NCBI GenBank assembly: GCA_031277885.1
Contig: JAITLM010000029.1
Span: 1 to 64,000 of the forward strand
Reading direction: 5' to 3'
Length of the DNA stretch: 64,000 bases
Source of the DNA: Microbacterium sp.
GTDB lineage: Bacteria; Actinomycetota; Actinomycetes; Actinomycetales; Microbacteriaceae
In this document: one piece after another, positions 52,846 to 61,199 of the stretch
How the letters are laid out: each line of letters opens with the position of its first letter
Numbering within the stretch: the stretch's first letter is position 1
Notes under the pieces: generated by a model
What the model saw: the letters and a program-made list of their open reading frames with translations, nothing else
What the model was told of the DNA's origin: nothing
Databases searched by the model: none
Program-made: the position numbers and the translations under genes

Positions 52846-54014
52846 CGCTGCACCAGGGCCGCGATCCGCAGCACGGCCTCGGTCAGCACCTCCGGCGCGC
52901 AGCCGAGGTTGATCCGCACGTGCCCGTTGCCTTCGTCGCCGAACGTCGGCCCGCGATTGAGCGCGACCCTGGCCTCGCGCAGGATGCGTCCTGCGGGGTC
53001 GTCGCCCCAGCCGAGGTGGCTCAGGTCGACCCAGGCGAGGTAGCCCGCATCGGGCAGGCGATAGCGGGAGCCCGGGATGTGCTCGGCGAGCAGGCGGCCG
53101 AGAAGGCGCCTGTTCTCGTCGAGCGCGACGAGGAGCGCGTCCAGCCAGGCGTCGCTCGCGGGATCCCAGGCGGCCACGGCCGCCATCGCGCCGAAGAGTC
53201 CCGTGCGCCACTCCACCTCCGGCGGAAGCGCGCGCACCACGGCGGCGGTCTGCTCGCTCGCCGTCACCATGACCGCGCACTTGAGCCCGGCGAGGTTGTA
53301 CGCCTTGCTCGCACTCGTGACGGTGTAGCCGACCTCCTCGGCGAGAGGCGATGCGGCCAGGAACGGCGTGTAGTCGACGCCGGGCTGCACGAGCGGCGCA
53401 TGGATCTCGTCGCTCACCACGATGGCCCCGTGCGCGGCCGCGAGCTCGGCGAGCCGTGCCAGCACCGCGCGGCTGTGCACGGTCCCGGTCGGGTTGTGCG
53501 GGTTGCACAGCAGCACGGCGCGCGCGCCGTCCGCGAATGCTCGCTCGATGCCCTCGAGATCGAGGATCCAGGAACCGTCGACGTCGAGGAGCGGCACGCG
53601 CTCCACCACGCCCCCGGCCTCCTCGACGCAGTCGAAGAACGGCGGGTACACCGGCGGCGCCACGATCACGCGATCGCCCGGCGTCAGGACGGCACGGAGG
53701 ATCTCGACCACGCCCATCATCACGTCGCACGTGGACCGGATGCGCGCGGGCTGAACGCTCCAGCCGAACCGGCGCTGAGCGAAAGCCGCGAACGCGTCCC
53801 GAAGCCCGGGGTCCGGCGGGGTGTAGCCGGTGTCGCCGAGCTCGATCGCCGCGCGCAGGCGCTCCGTGATCGGATCCGCGAGCGGGAAGTCCGTCTCCGC
53901 CACGAACAGCGGCAGCACGTCATTCGGATACGAGCGCCACTTGGTGCTGGTGCGACGGCGGAGCTGTTCGAGCGGCAGCGCCTGAAGGGCTGCGGTGGAG
54001 GCGGCGATGGTCAC
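52842..54014 (-). CDS. PLP-dependent aminotransferase / C-S lyase, MalY-PatB type
   Basis: A 390-residue fold-type I PLP enzyme. N-terminal RTSTKWRSYPNDVLPLFVAETDFPLADPI fits cystathionine beta-lyase/PatB proteins. The PHNPTGTVH loop, the SDEIHAPLV Asp region and the PLP Lys in SASKAYNLAGLK are present. Such enzymes cleave cystathionine or cysteine conjugates to pyruvate, ammonia and thiol, and some act as aminotransferases. GTG start at 54014, with TAGGCT 6 nt upstream and no Shine-Dalgarno. It lies downstream of the suf operon, followed by the MFS gene with a 4-nt overlap. Confidence 0.88.
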   Translation of the reverse strand: MTIAASTAALQALPLEQLRRRTSTKWRSYPNDVLPLFVAETDFPLADPITERLRAAIELGDTGYTPPDPGLRDAFAAFAQRRFGWSVQPARIRSTCDVMMGVVEILRAVLTPGDRVIVAPPVYPPFFDCVEEAGGVVERVPLLDVDGSWILDLEGIERAFADGARAVLLCNPHNPTGTVHSRAVLARLAELAAAHGAIVVSDEIHAPLVQPGVDYTPFLAASPLAEEVGYTVTSASKAYNLAGLKCAVMVTASEQTAAVVRALPPEVEWRTGLFGAMAAVAAWDPASDAWLDALLVALDENRRLLGRLLAEHIPGSRYRLPDAGYLAWVDLSHLGWGDDPAGRILREARVALNRGPTFGDEGNGHVRINLGCAPEVLTEAVLRIAALVQR

Positions 54015-54020
54015 CGTTCG

Positions 54021-54026
54021 AGCCTA
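54021..54026 (-). promoter_or_regulatory. Putative -10 of leaderless PatB-type gene
   Basis: TAGGCT on the minus strand, 6 nt before the GTG at 54014. Confidence 0.55.
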
Positions 54027-54090
54027 TCGAGGCGCAGACGGCGAAGGGTCCGACACCGTCATACGGCGTCAGACCCTTCGGTCGTACGTG

Positions 54091-54420
54091 TCAAATCGCG
54101 AAGCCGAGGGCGCGCATCTGGTCGCGGCCGTCGTCGGTGATCCGCTCGGGACCCCACGGCGGCATCCACACCCAGTTGATGCGGAAGCGGTCGACGACAT
54201 CGTCCAGTGCCTGGCCGGTCTGCTCCTCGAGCACGTCGGTCAGGGGACACCCGGCGCTCGTGAGCGTCATGTGGATGACGAGGGCGTCGTTCTCCTCGTC
54301 CCAGGAGAGGTCGTAGATGAGGCCGAGGTCGACGACGTTGATCCCGAGCTCCGGGTCCACGACGTCCTTGAGCGCCTCGGTGACCTCGTCGTACTTCTCT
54401 CCGGTCAGCGTTGCCGTCAT
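54091..54420 (-). CDS. sufT: MIP18/DUF59-family Fe-S assembly factor SufT
   Basis: A 109-residue protein with the DUF59 hallmark VDPELGINVVDLGLIYDL near residues 20-37 and the conserved Cys in TSAGCPLTDVLEEQ near residue 57. SufT-like proteins help maturation of Fe-S proteins. It lies 9 nt after sufC. A -10-like TAGGCT (54427-54432) overlaps the sufC stop and is 6 nt from this ATG, so it could be transcribed both with the operon and on its own. A short tail follows the WVWMPPWGPERIT motif. Confidence 0.9.
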   Translation of the reverse strand: MTATLTGEKYDEVTEALKDVVDPELGINVVDLGLIYDLSWDEENDALVIHMTLTSAGCPLTDVLEEQTGQALDDVVDRFRINWVWMPPWGPERITDDGRDQMRALGFAI

Positions 54421-54426
54421 GCCTTC

Positions 54427-54432
54427 AGCCTA
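54427..54432 (-). promoter_or_regulatory. Putative internal promoter -10 of sufT
   Basis: TAGGCT on the minus strand includes the TAG stop of sufC and lies 6 nt before the sufT ATG. Confidence 0.4.
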
Positions 54433-55200
54433 CGCTTCGATGGGAGCGGCGGGGTCGAGGAAGCGGTCGTAGCCCTCGTCCTCGAGACGGTCGGCGAGCT
54501 CCGCGCCGCCCTCTTCCACGATCTTGCCCGCGACGACCACGTGCACGAAGTCGGGGCGGATGTAGCGCAGGATGCGCGTGTAGTGCGTGATCAGCAGCAC
54601 GCCGAGGTTCGTGTGCTCCTTGGCGCGGTTGACGCCCTCGGAGACGATCTTCAGCGCGTCGACGTCGAGGCCGGAGTCGGTCTCGTCGAGCACCGCGATC
54701 TTCGGCTTGAGCACCTCGAGCTGAAGGATCTCGTGGCGCTTCTTCTCGCCGCCCGAGAAGCCCTCGTTGACGTTGCGCTGCGCGAACTTCGGGTCCATGC
54801 GCAGGTTCGCCATGGACTCCTTGACGTCCTTGGTCCACTGGCGGATCGAAGGCGCCTCGCCGTCCAGCGCGGTCTTCGCGGTGCGCAGGAAGTTGGTGAC
54901 GGTGACGCCGGGGATCTCGACCGGGTACTGCATCGCGAGGAAGAGACCCGCGCGGGCCCGCTCGTCGACGCTCATGGCGAGGACGTCCTCGCCGTCGAGA
55001 GTGATCGATCCGCCCGTGACGGTGTACTTCGGGTGACCGGCGATCGTGTACGCCAGGGTCGACTTGCCGGAGCCGTTCGGACCCATGATCGCGTGGGTCT
55101 CGCCCGTGCGCATGGTGAGGGTGATGCCGTTGAGGATCGGCGTGGTGCCCGCCTCGGTCTCGACGGTGACGTGCAGGTCCTTGATCTCCAGGACAGTCAT
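54430..55200 (-). CDS. sufC: Fe-S cluster assembly ATPase SufC
   Basis: A 256-residue ABC-type ATPase of the SufBCD scaffold. Walker A is GPNGSGKS near residues 39-46, the signature FSGGEKKRHEI, Walker B AVLDETDSGLDVDALK with the SufC-typical extra acidic D-S-G-L-D, and the switch His in LITHYTRIL. It drives shape changes in SufB-SufD during cluster building. Located after the Rieske gene with 46 nt between, and 9 nt before sufT. Confidence 0.95.
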   Translation of the reverse strand: MTVLEIKDLHVTVETEAGTTPILNGITLTMRTGETHAIMGPNGSGKSTLAYTIAGHPKYTVTGGSITLDGEDVLAMSVDERARAGLFLAMQYPVEIPGVTVTNFLRTAKTALDGEAPSIRQWTKDVKESMANLRMDPKFAQRNVNEGFSGGEKKRHEILQLEVLKPKIAVLDETDSGLDVDALKIVSEGVNRAKEHTNLGVLLITHYTRILRYIRPDFVHVVVAGKIVEEGGAELADRLEDEGYDRFLDPAAPIEA

Positions 55201-55246
55201 GGATGGTTCCTTCGTATTCGTGAAGCTTCGTGTGCGGATGCCGGGC

Positions 55247-55582
55247 TCAGAGGCCGCTGACGTCCTTCGTGACGGTGGGGTCGATCATGAGGTCGTCTCC
55301 GACGATCTCCGTGACGTACACCGGGACCGGCTCGTAGGCCGGGAGGTTCAGGGGCTTGCCCGAGCACAGCGAGAACGCGGAGCCGTGCGCCCAGCACTCC
55401 AGCGTCGTGCCCTCGACGAACCCTTCCGACAGCGAGATGTCGCCGTGCGTGCAGGTGTCGCCGATCGCGTGGATCTCGCCCTCGGAGTCGAGCACGACCG
55501 CGATCGGCACGCCGTCCAACTCGACGCGCAACGGAGTGTCCTCCTGCAGGTCGCTCACGGCGCAGGCCCGCTGGGCGGTCAC
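55247..55582 (-). CDS. Rieske-type non-heme ferredoxin
   Basis: A 111-residue small Rieske [2Fe-2S] protein. Ligands are C-T-H in DTCTHGDISL (near residues 43-47) and C-W-A-H in LECWAHGSAF (near residues 63-68). It resembles the ferredoxin parts of dioxygenases, but here no oxygenase gene is near. It is embedded in the suf operon between sufD and sufC, the GTG start overlapping the sufD stop by 4 nt. A role as electron donor in Fe-S cluster assembly is a reasonable inference. The usual Pro loop SGKPLNLPAYEPVPVY is present. Confidence 0.9.
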   Translation of the reverse strand: MTAQRACAVSDLQEDTPLRVELDGVPIAVVLDSEGEIHAIGDTCTHGDISLSEGFVEGTTLECWAHGSAFSLCSGKPLNLPAYEPVPVYVTEIVGDDLMIDPTVTKDVSGL

Positions 55583-56781
55583 GCGTTCACCGCCTGCAGC
55601 TCGAGCTCGATCGCAGCGAGCAGCTCCTCCTCCAGGGAGGGCACGCCGAGGCGCTGCACGATGTCGCTGAGGAAGCCCAGGACGACGAGGCGGCGAGCCT
55701 CCTCCTCGGTGATCCCCCGCGCCTGCAGGTAGAAGAGCTGCTCATCGTCGAAGCGTCCGGTCGCGCTGGCGTGGCCCGCGCCGAGGATGTCGCCGGTCTC
55801 GATCTCGAGGTTCGGGATCGAGTCGGCGCGCGCGCCCTCGGTGAGCACCAGGTTGCGATTCGCCTCGTACGAGTCGGTGCCGGTCGCGGCCGGACCGATC
55901 AGCACGTCGCCGATCCAGACGCTGTGCGCGCCCTCGCCCTGCAGCGCGCCCTTGTACAGGACGTCGCCGACCGTGTGCGGCCCCTTGTGGTGCAGGTACA
56001 CCTGGCTCTCCAGGTGCTGGCCCGCATCTGCGTAGGACAGGCCGTACAGGCGGGCCTCGGATCCGGCTCCGGCGAGCTCCACGTTCGGGTTCACCCGCAC
56101 GACACCGCCGCCGAAGCTCACGACGAAGTGCGTGAGCGAGGCGTCGCGGTCGACGCGGGCCTGGTGGGACGACGCGTGGATCGCGTCATCGGCCCAGCGC
56201 TGCACGCTGACCACCGTGAGGCGGGAGCCGTCGCGGGCGATGACCTCGACGTTCTGCGCATACTGGGCGGAGCCGTGGTGATCGAGCACGACCGTGGCCC
56301 GGGAGTTCGGCATCGCCTCGATGAGGATCTGGCCGAACGCGCGCTTGCCCGCATCCGTGCCGTCGATGCGGAGCACGATCGGCGCGTCGATCTCGTCGTC
56401 CTGCGGAATCCGCAGGTGCAGGCCACGGCGGGCGTGCTTCCACGCGAGGGCGCTCGGCAGGTCCTCGGGACGGAAGAACTCGCCGTAGGCATCGGCCTCG
56501 TCGGGGACGAGGAAGGCCTCGACGTCGTCGAGGTCGATCGACAGAGCGACGTCGTCGCCGGGCTCATCGGCCAGCAGGCCGGCGAGCTGCGCGACGGGCG
56601 TGTGCTTCCAGTTGACCTCGCGGCCCGTCGGCGCGCCGAAGTCGGCGGGGTCGTACGAGTGCGGGCGCTCCGACCGGGTCTGCACCGGAACGGTCTTCTC
56701 CGCAGCCACGAGCTGGGCCGCGGGGTCGATGTGGGCGTGCGTGTCCTGCGCCTCCGCGGGCGCGGCAGTGGGGGCCGTCAT
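55579..56781 (-). CDS. sufD: Fe-S cluster assembly protein SufD
   Basis: A 400-residue beta-helix scaffold subunit. The N-terminal helical region is followed by a right-handed beta-helix and a C-terminal helical segment with the SufB/D family motif GHASATGRFDDEQLFYLQARGITEEEARRLVVLGFL in order. The conserved His of GHASATG is the residue that contacts the nascent cluster. It starts 1 nt after the sufB stop and overlaps the Rieske gene start by 4 nt. Confidence 0.95.
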   Translation of the reverse strand: MTAPTAAPAEAQDTHAHIDPAAQLVAAEKTVPVQTRSERPHSYDPADFGAPTGREVNWKHTPVAQLAGLLADEPGDDVALSIDLDDVEAFLVPDEADAYGEFFRPEDLPSALAWKHARRGLHLRIPQDDEIDAPIVLRIDGTDAGKRAFGQILIEAMPNSRATVVLDHHGSAQYAQNVEVIARDGSRLTVVSVQRWADDAIHASSHQARVDRDASLTHFVVSFGGGVVRVNPNVELAGAGSEARLYGLSYADAGQHLESQVYLHHKGPHTVGDVLYKGALQGEGAHSVWIGDVLIGPAATGTDSYEANRNLVLTEGARADSIPNLEIETGDILGAGHASATGRFDDEQLFYLQARGITEEEARRLVVLGFLSDIVQRLGVPSLEEELLAAIELELQAVNA

Positions 56782-56782
56782 C

Positions 56783-58204
56783 TCAGCCGACCGATCCTTC
56801 CATGCCCATCTCGATGAGCTTGTTCAGTTCCATCGCGTACTCCATGGGCAGCTCGCGTGCGATCGGCTCGATGAAGCCGCGCACGATCATCGCCATCGCC
56901 TCGTCCTCGGGCATGCCGCGGGACTGCAGGTAGAAGAGCTGCTCCTCGCTGACCTTCGAGACCGTGGCCTCGTGACCGAGCTGCACGTCGTCGACGCGGA
57001 TGTCGATGGCGGGGTAGGTGTCGCTGCGGGACTTCGTGTCCACGAGCAGCGCGTCGCAGCGCACGGTGTTGGCGGAGTGGTGCGCGTTCGCGTCCACCCG
57101 AACCTCGCCGCGGTAGCCTGCGCGCCCGCCGCCTCGGGCGATGGACTTCGACACGATCGACGACTGCGTGTAGGGCGCCATGTGGATCATCTTCGCGCCG
57201 GCGTCCTGGTGCTGTCCGGGACCGGCGAAGGCCACGGAGAGGGTCTCGCCCTTCGCGTGCTCGCCCATCAGGTAGATCGACGGGTACTTCATCGTCACCT
57301 TGGAGCCGATGTTGCCGTCGACCCACTCCATGGTCGCGCCCTCGTGCGCGACCGCGCGCTTGGTGACCAGGTTGTAGACGTTGTTCGACCAGTTCTGGAT
57401 CGTCGTGTAGCGCACGCGGGCGTTCTTCTTGACGATGATCTCGACCACGGCCGAGTGCAGCGAGTCGCTCTTGTAGATCGGAGCGGTGCAGCCCTCGATG
57501 TAGTGGACGTAGCTGTCCTCATCGGCGATGATCAGCGTGCGCTCGAACTGACCCATGTTCTCGGTGTTGATCCGGAAGTAGGCCTGCAGCGGGATCTCCA
57601 CGTGAACGCCCTTGGGGACGTAGACGAAGGATCCGCCCGACCAGACCGCCGTGTTGAGCGCGGCGAACTTGTTGTCACCGGCCGGGATCACCGTGCCGAA
57701 GTACTCCTCGAAGAACTCGGGGTGCTCGCGCAGCGCCGTGTCGGTGTCCATGAAGATGACGCCCTGCGCCTCCAGGTCCTCGCGGATCTGGTGGTAGACG
57801 ACCTCGGACTCGTACTGCGCCGCCACCCCGGCGACGAGGCGCTGACGCTCTGCCTCGGGGATGCCGAGACGCTCATAGGTCTCGCGGATGTCCTCCGGGA
57901 GATCCTCCCAGCTCTGCGCCTGCTTCTCGGTGGAGCGCACGACGTACTTGATGTTGTCGAAGTCGATCTCACTGAGGTCGGCGCCCCAGGTCGGCATCGG
58001 CTTGCGACCGAAGAGCTGAAGGCCCTTCAGACGGGTCTTCAGCATCCATTCCGGTTCGCTCTTGAGCGCCGAGATGCCCCGCACCACGTCTTCGGAAAGA
58101 CCGCGTCGTGCGGTCGCGCCGGCGGCATCCGTGTCGTGCCAGCCGAACTCGTACACCCCCAGACCATCCAGCTCCGGGCGGTCGATCAGCACATCCGACA
58201 TCAC
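56783..58204 (-). CDS. sufB: Fe-S cluster assembly protein SufB
   Basis: A 473-residue main scaffold of the SUF system and first gene of the operon. Family landmarks: [15 protein letters not shown] at the N-terminus, the [21 protein letters not shown] strand, [19 protein letters not shown] with the conserved Cys, [18 protein letters not shown], and C-terminal [38 protein letters not shown] in order. ATG at 58204 after AAGAGGAGAGTGTG. No SufR-type repressor gene adjoins it; the upstream 247-nt gap leads to ctaA on the other strand. Confidence 0.95.
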   Translation of the reverse strand: MMSDVLIDRPELDGLGVYEFGWHDTDAAGATARRGLSEDVVRGISALKSEPEWMLKTRLKGLQLFGRKPMPTWGADLSEIDFDNIKYVVRSTEKQAQSWEDLPEDIRETYERLGIPEAERQRLVAGVAAQYESEVVYHQIREDLEAQGVIFMDTDTALREHPEFFEEYFGTVIPAGDNKFAALNTAVWSGGSFVYVPKGVHVEIPLQAYFRINTENMGQFERTLIIADEDSYVHYIEGCTAPIYKSDSLHSAVVEIIVKKNARVRYTTIQNWSNNVYNLVTKRAVAHEGATMEWVDGNIGSKVTMKYPSIYLMGEHAKGETLSVAFAGPGQHQDAGAKMIHMAPYTQSSIVSKSIARGGGRAGYRGEVRVDANAHHSANTVRCDALLVDTKSRSDTYPAIDIRVDDVQLGHEATVSKVSEEQLFYLQSRGMPEDEAMAMIVRGFIEPIARELPMEYAMELNKLIEMGMEGSVG

Positions 58205-58451
58205 ACTCTCCTCTTGGGCCGTAACGGTTCATCCGCCCCGGCACACCGTTGGTCCCGTCGAGTCTGCAGGGAACGGGTGCCGCTTCTGGGCCCTCATCAT
58301 GGACGCAAAGCATTCGCGCCTAAACTGTGTTGTCGATGGCATCGCCATGCGCGTTCCGCGCTCCTGCGACCATCGCCAACACCTGAGATTCTACAGGTTC
58401 CCTCCGACATCCGGGCCGCAGTGCGCCCGCCGGAAGGGTTCCGGAGGAGCC

Positions 58452-59459
58452 ATGCCCGAGATCGCACCCCAGCCCGCCCCCCGCACCCGCTCCGGATTCC
58501 TGGGCCGGGTCCATGATTGGCTCCCGGATCGCGTGGACCTCCGCGTGCGGATCGCGGCCTGGATCTCGCTCATCCTCGAGGTGGCGATCGTCGGCACCGG
58601 AGGCGCCGTGCGGCTCACCGATTCCGGCCTCGGCTGCGAGTGGCCGCTGTGCACGCCCGACTCGCTGTTCCCCACCGCGGCGCAGAGCTACCACTCCCTG
58701 ATCGAGTTCGGCAACCGCGGCCTCAGCTTCTTCGTGGGCCTCGCGGCGATCGCGGTGATCGTGCTGATCTCGCGCTTCAGGGCCGAGCGCCGCGACCTCT
58801 GGGTCATGTCCTGGATCATCTTCGCCGGCGTGCTCGTGCAGGCCGTGGTCGGCGGGATCCTGGTGATCTTCCAGCTGCACCCGAACATGGTCGCCTTCCA
58901 CTACCTCGTCTCGCTCGTGCTCGTCGCGGTGTCGGCGGCCTTCGTGGTGCGCATGGGACAGCGTCGAGGACCCCGGGAGCGCGCCGTGCCCAAGGGCGTC
59001 GCGATCCTGGTGCACATCACCTCCTTCGTCCTGGCCCTCACCGTGATCTTCGGCGTGCTCACCACGGGTGCGGGCCCGCACTCCGGCGACCCCGCGGTCA
59101 CCCTGCGCAACGGCTTCGACGCGACGATCCTGGAGCACGTGCACTCCTGGCCCGCATACGCGCTGTTCGCACTCACCCTGACGCTGCTCGTGATCGCACT
59201 CGCGAACTCCCTCACCGCGATCCGCAACGCGGTGATCGCCCTGCTCGCGATCGAGCTCGTGCAGATCGCCGTCGGCCTCTACCAGGCGCGCAACGCACTG
59301 CCCCCGCTCGCGGTCGGCGTGCACATGGTCCTCGCCGCGATCCTCGTCGCCGCGTGCACGGCCCTCGTGCTGCGGCTGAAGCGCCCGGCGGCCGCGACCT
59401 GGCCCTCGACCGCCGGCACCGACGACGCCGGCGCCGCCACGGCGGCGACGCGCGGCTGA
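58452..59459 (+). CDS. ctaA: Heme A synthase CtaA
   Basis: A 335-residue membrane enzyme that oxidises heme O to heme A. About eight helices are seen in two similar four-helix bundles. A conserved cysteine pair lies in the first outer loop (LGCEWPLCTPD). Heme-ligand histidines lie in the FHYLVSLVL, EHVHSWPAYAL and VGVHMVLAA helices, and the glutamate ligand is probably in the SLIEFGNRGLSF segment. ATG at 58452 follows GGAGGAGCC. Divergent from sufB. The candidate -10 TAAACT (58321-58326) would give a leader of about 120 nt. The tail is Ala/Thr/Asp-rich. Confidence 0.93.
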   Translation: MPEIAPQPAPRTRSGFLGRVHDWLPDRVDLRVRIAAWISLILEVAIVGTGGAVRLTDSGLGCEWPLCTPDSLFPTAAQSYHSLIEFGNRGLSFFVGLAAIAVIVLISRFRAERRDLWVMSWIIFAGVLVQAVVGGILVIFQLHPNMVAFHYLVSLVLVAVSAAFVVRMGQRRGPRERAVPKGVAILVHITSFVLALTVIFGVLTTGAGPHSGDPAVTLRNGFDATILEHVHSWPAYALFALTLTLLVIALANSLTAIRNAVIALLAIELVQIAVGLYQARNALPPLAVGVHMVLAAILVAACTALVLRLKRPAAATWPSTAGTDDAGAATAATRG

Positions 59460-59469
59460 CCCTCGCCCC

Positions 59470-60441
59470 TCAGCCGCCCGACCGCTCGGAGCCCGGACTG
59501 CCGTCCTGCGCCCAGGCGACCCCGAGCGCGAACAGCGTGGCGACGCCGTAGCGGTCCATCGCGGCGGCGATCCTGCGCCGCCCGGTGCGCGGTGTGATCC
59601 CGAGCGAGCGCGATGCCGCATCCAGGGTCATTCCGCGACGCATGCGATGCAGCAGCTGGCCGTAGCCGCCCGGATCCTTCTCGACTGGACTGGCCTGCTG
59701 CCACAGCTCCGCGAAGTAGGCCTTCGCGATCCCGGCGATCACGGGGCTCGCGACCGCCAGCACGCTCTGCGGCGCCGTGTCGCCCCACGCGAGCGGCACG
59801 CCCGTGACGTCCAGATCGTCCACCCAGAACCAGCTCGGCGGATCCGGCAGCATCCGGAACTCCACGCCGGAATCCGCGAACGCGCGCACCATGGTCATCA
59901 GCCGCTCGTCCAGCGGCATCGCGGGGATGATCGCCTGCACCGACGTGTACGTCGACATCGCGCGGGCGAAGGCCCTGCTCCGCTCCGGACTGCTCGAGCG
60001 GTAGCGATCGAGGTCCGTGAGCACGGCGCGCACCCGGCCGCCGGACCCGACCCGTGACGCCTGCACGGCGAACCACAGATCCTCCGCCGCATGCGGTCCG
60101 TGCGCACTCTGCAGCGAGAGCCGATCCTGGGCCACCGCCTCGCCGAAGTTCCACGACGAGGTGCGGCGCGCGACCGCGTCCACGACCGCGGCGAGCCGCT
60201 CGCTGCGGGCCAGCGCCTCCGCGCGCTCCGACTGCAGCATCCGCTCGATCGCGATCGCCGCGGCATGCACGGGCGGGTTGAGCAGGATCACGCCGTCCTG
60301 CAGCGACAGGCTGCCCTCGTCCGCGAGGCGTCCCAGGCTCGCGCGCGCCGCGTCGGGCTCGAGACCGGACCGTGCGACGACGGCCTCCACGTCGAGGAGG
60401 CGCTCGCGCAGGAGCAGATCCAGCAGATCGTCATCGGTCAT
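59470..60441 (-). CDS. Two-HTH transcriptional regulator, TrmB/LuxR-like
   Basis: A 323-residue regulator. The N-terminal about 60 residues form a winged HTH of the TrmB/MarR kind (EAVVARSGLEPDAARASLGRLADEGSL). A central domain of about 190 residues resembles the effector region of TrmB-like or LuxR-like proteins. A C-terminal HTH (LLHRMRRGMTLDAASRSLGITPRTGRRRI) reminds one of LuxR-type regulators. I cannot name a target. The ATG at 60441 follows AGAGGACACATC. It is convergent with ctaA and divergent from the small membrane protein gene, with a hairpin at 60575-60600 in the gap. Confidence 0.82.
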   Translation of the reverse strand: MTDDDLLDLLLRERLLDVEAVVARSGLEPDAARASLGRLADEGSLSLQDGVILLNPPVHAAAIAIERMLQSERAEALARSERLAAVVDAVARRTSSWNFGEAVAQDRLSLQSAHGPHAAEDLWFAVQASRVGSGGRVRAVLTDLDRYRSSSPERSRAFARAMSTYTSVQAIIPAMPLDERLMTMVRAFADSGVEFRMLPDPPSWFWVDDLDVTGVPLAWGDTAPQSVLAVASPVIAGIAKAYFAELWQQASPVEKDPGGYGQLLHRMRRGMTLDAASRSLGITPRTGRRRIAAAMDRYGVATLFALGVAWAQDGSPGSERSGG

Positions 60442-60574
60442 GATGTGTCCTCTTGCGGACAGCGCACGAACCGGACCTTGCGCCGTCCTGATCAGGTCAG
60501 TTGGAATGACATCTGGACGCTATCAGGGTGCTCCGGATCAGGGACGGATCCGCACCCGGCGTGCTGGGGATGCC

Positions 60575-60600
60575 GGTCCCGGTGCCTGGGTGCCGGGACC
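60575..60600. promoter_or_regulatory. Inverted repeat in divergent promoter gap
   Basis: GGTCCCGG (60575-60582) and CCGGGACC (60593-60600) form an 8-bp inverted repeat with a 10-nt centre between the HTH regulator and the small membrane protein gene. Possible operator for the regulator. Confidence 0.35.
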
Positions 60601-60722
60601 TCTCCCCCGGCGCGACACCTCCCGCGACGCCCCGACAGGAGCGCCCGCGACCGTGGCGGACACATACCGGCCTCATAGGCGACGCAGATCGGACGCACGA
60701 GTTCCCCGGTGAGGCTGGAACC

Positions 60723-61199
60723 ATGACACGCGTACTGAACCGAAGCATCCCGTTCTGGATCCTCTTCGCCGCCTCGATCGCCCTCGTGGTCGCCGGCCTG
60801 CTCATCGTCCTCGACCATCTCGGCACCATGACCGCGACCCTCAAGGACGGCAGCGCGACAGGACTCGAGGTCTACGGCGGACAGTCCTGGATCGTGCTCG
60901 GAGCGGCCCTGCTCGGAGCCGGAGCGCTCGGAGTGCTGCTCTCGCTCGCGCTGGCGGTCGTCTCCTCGCTGCTCGGCGCCGCCACGGCGAAGCCGGTGGA
61001 CCTCGCCCCGCTCGCCTTCGATGAACTCGAGCAGGATGCCGATCCGGAGGGAGCCCTCGATGCTCCGGCCGCGCCGCACGAGATCGAGCAGGAGCAGCAG
61101 GACCGTGCCGAGACTCAGACCGACGACGCGCCGGCCGAGGAGGCTCAGAACGGAAGCAGCGGGTCGACCGCGACGGCGACGAAGATCAACGTCAAGTAG
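60723..61199 (+). CDS. Small two-helix membrane protein with acidic tail
   Basis: A 158-residue protein of a kind sometimes labelled dinucleotide-utilizing enzyme in Microbacterium, though nothing in the sequence supports an enzyme. It has two hydrophobic helices, near 9-31 ([20 protein letters not shown]) and 54-85, then an acidic, Gln- and Ala-rich cytosolic-like tail ending in [11 protein letters not shown]. Function unknown. ATG at 60723 after GGTGAGGCTGGAACC. The last 55 nt overlap the 3' coding end of ctaB on the other strand. Confidence 0.72.
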   Translation: MTRVLNRSIPFWILFAASIALVVAGLLIVLDHLGTMTATLKDGSATGLEVYGGQSWIVLGAALLGAGALGVLLSLALAVVSSLLGAATAKPVDLAPLAFDELEQDADPEGALDAPAAPHEIEQEQQDRAETQTDDAPAEEAQNGSSGSTATATKINVK

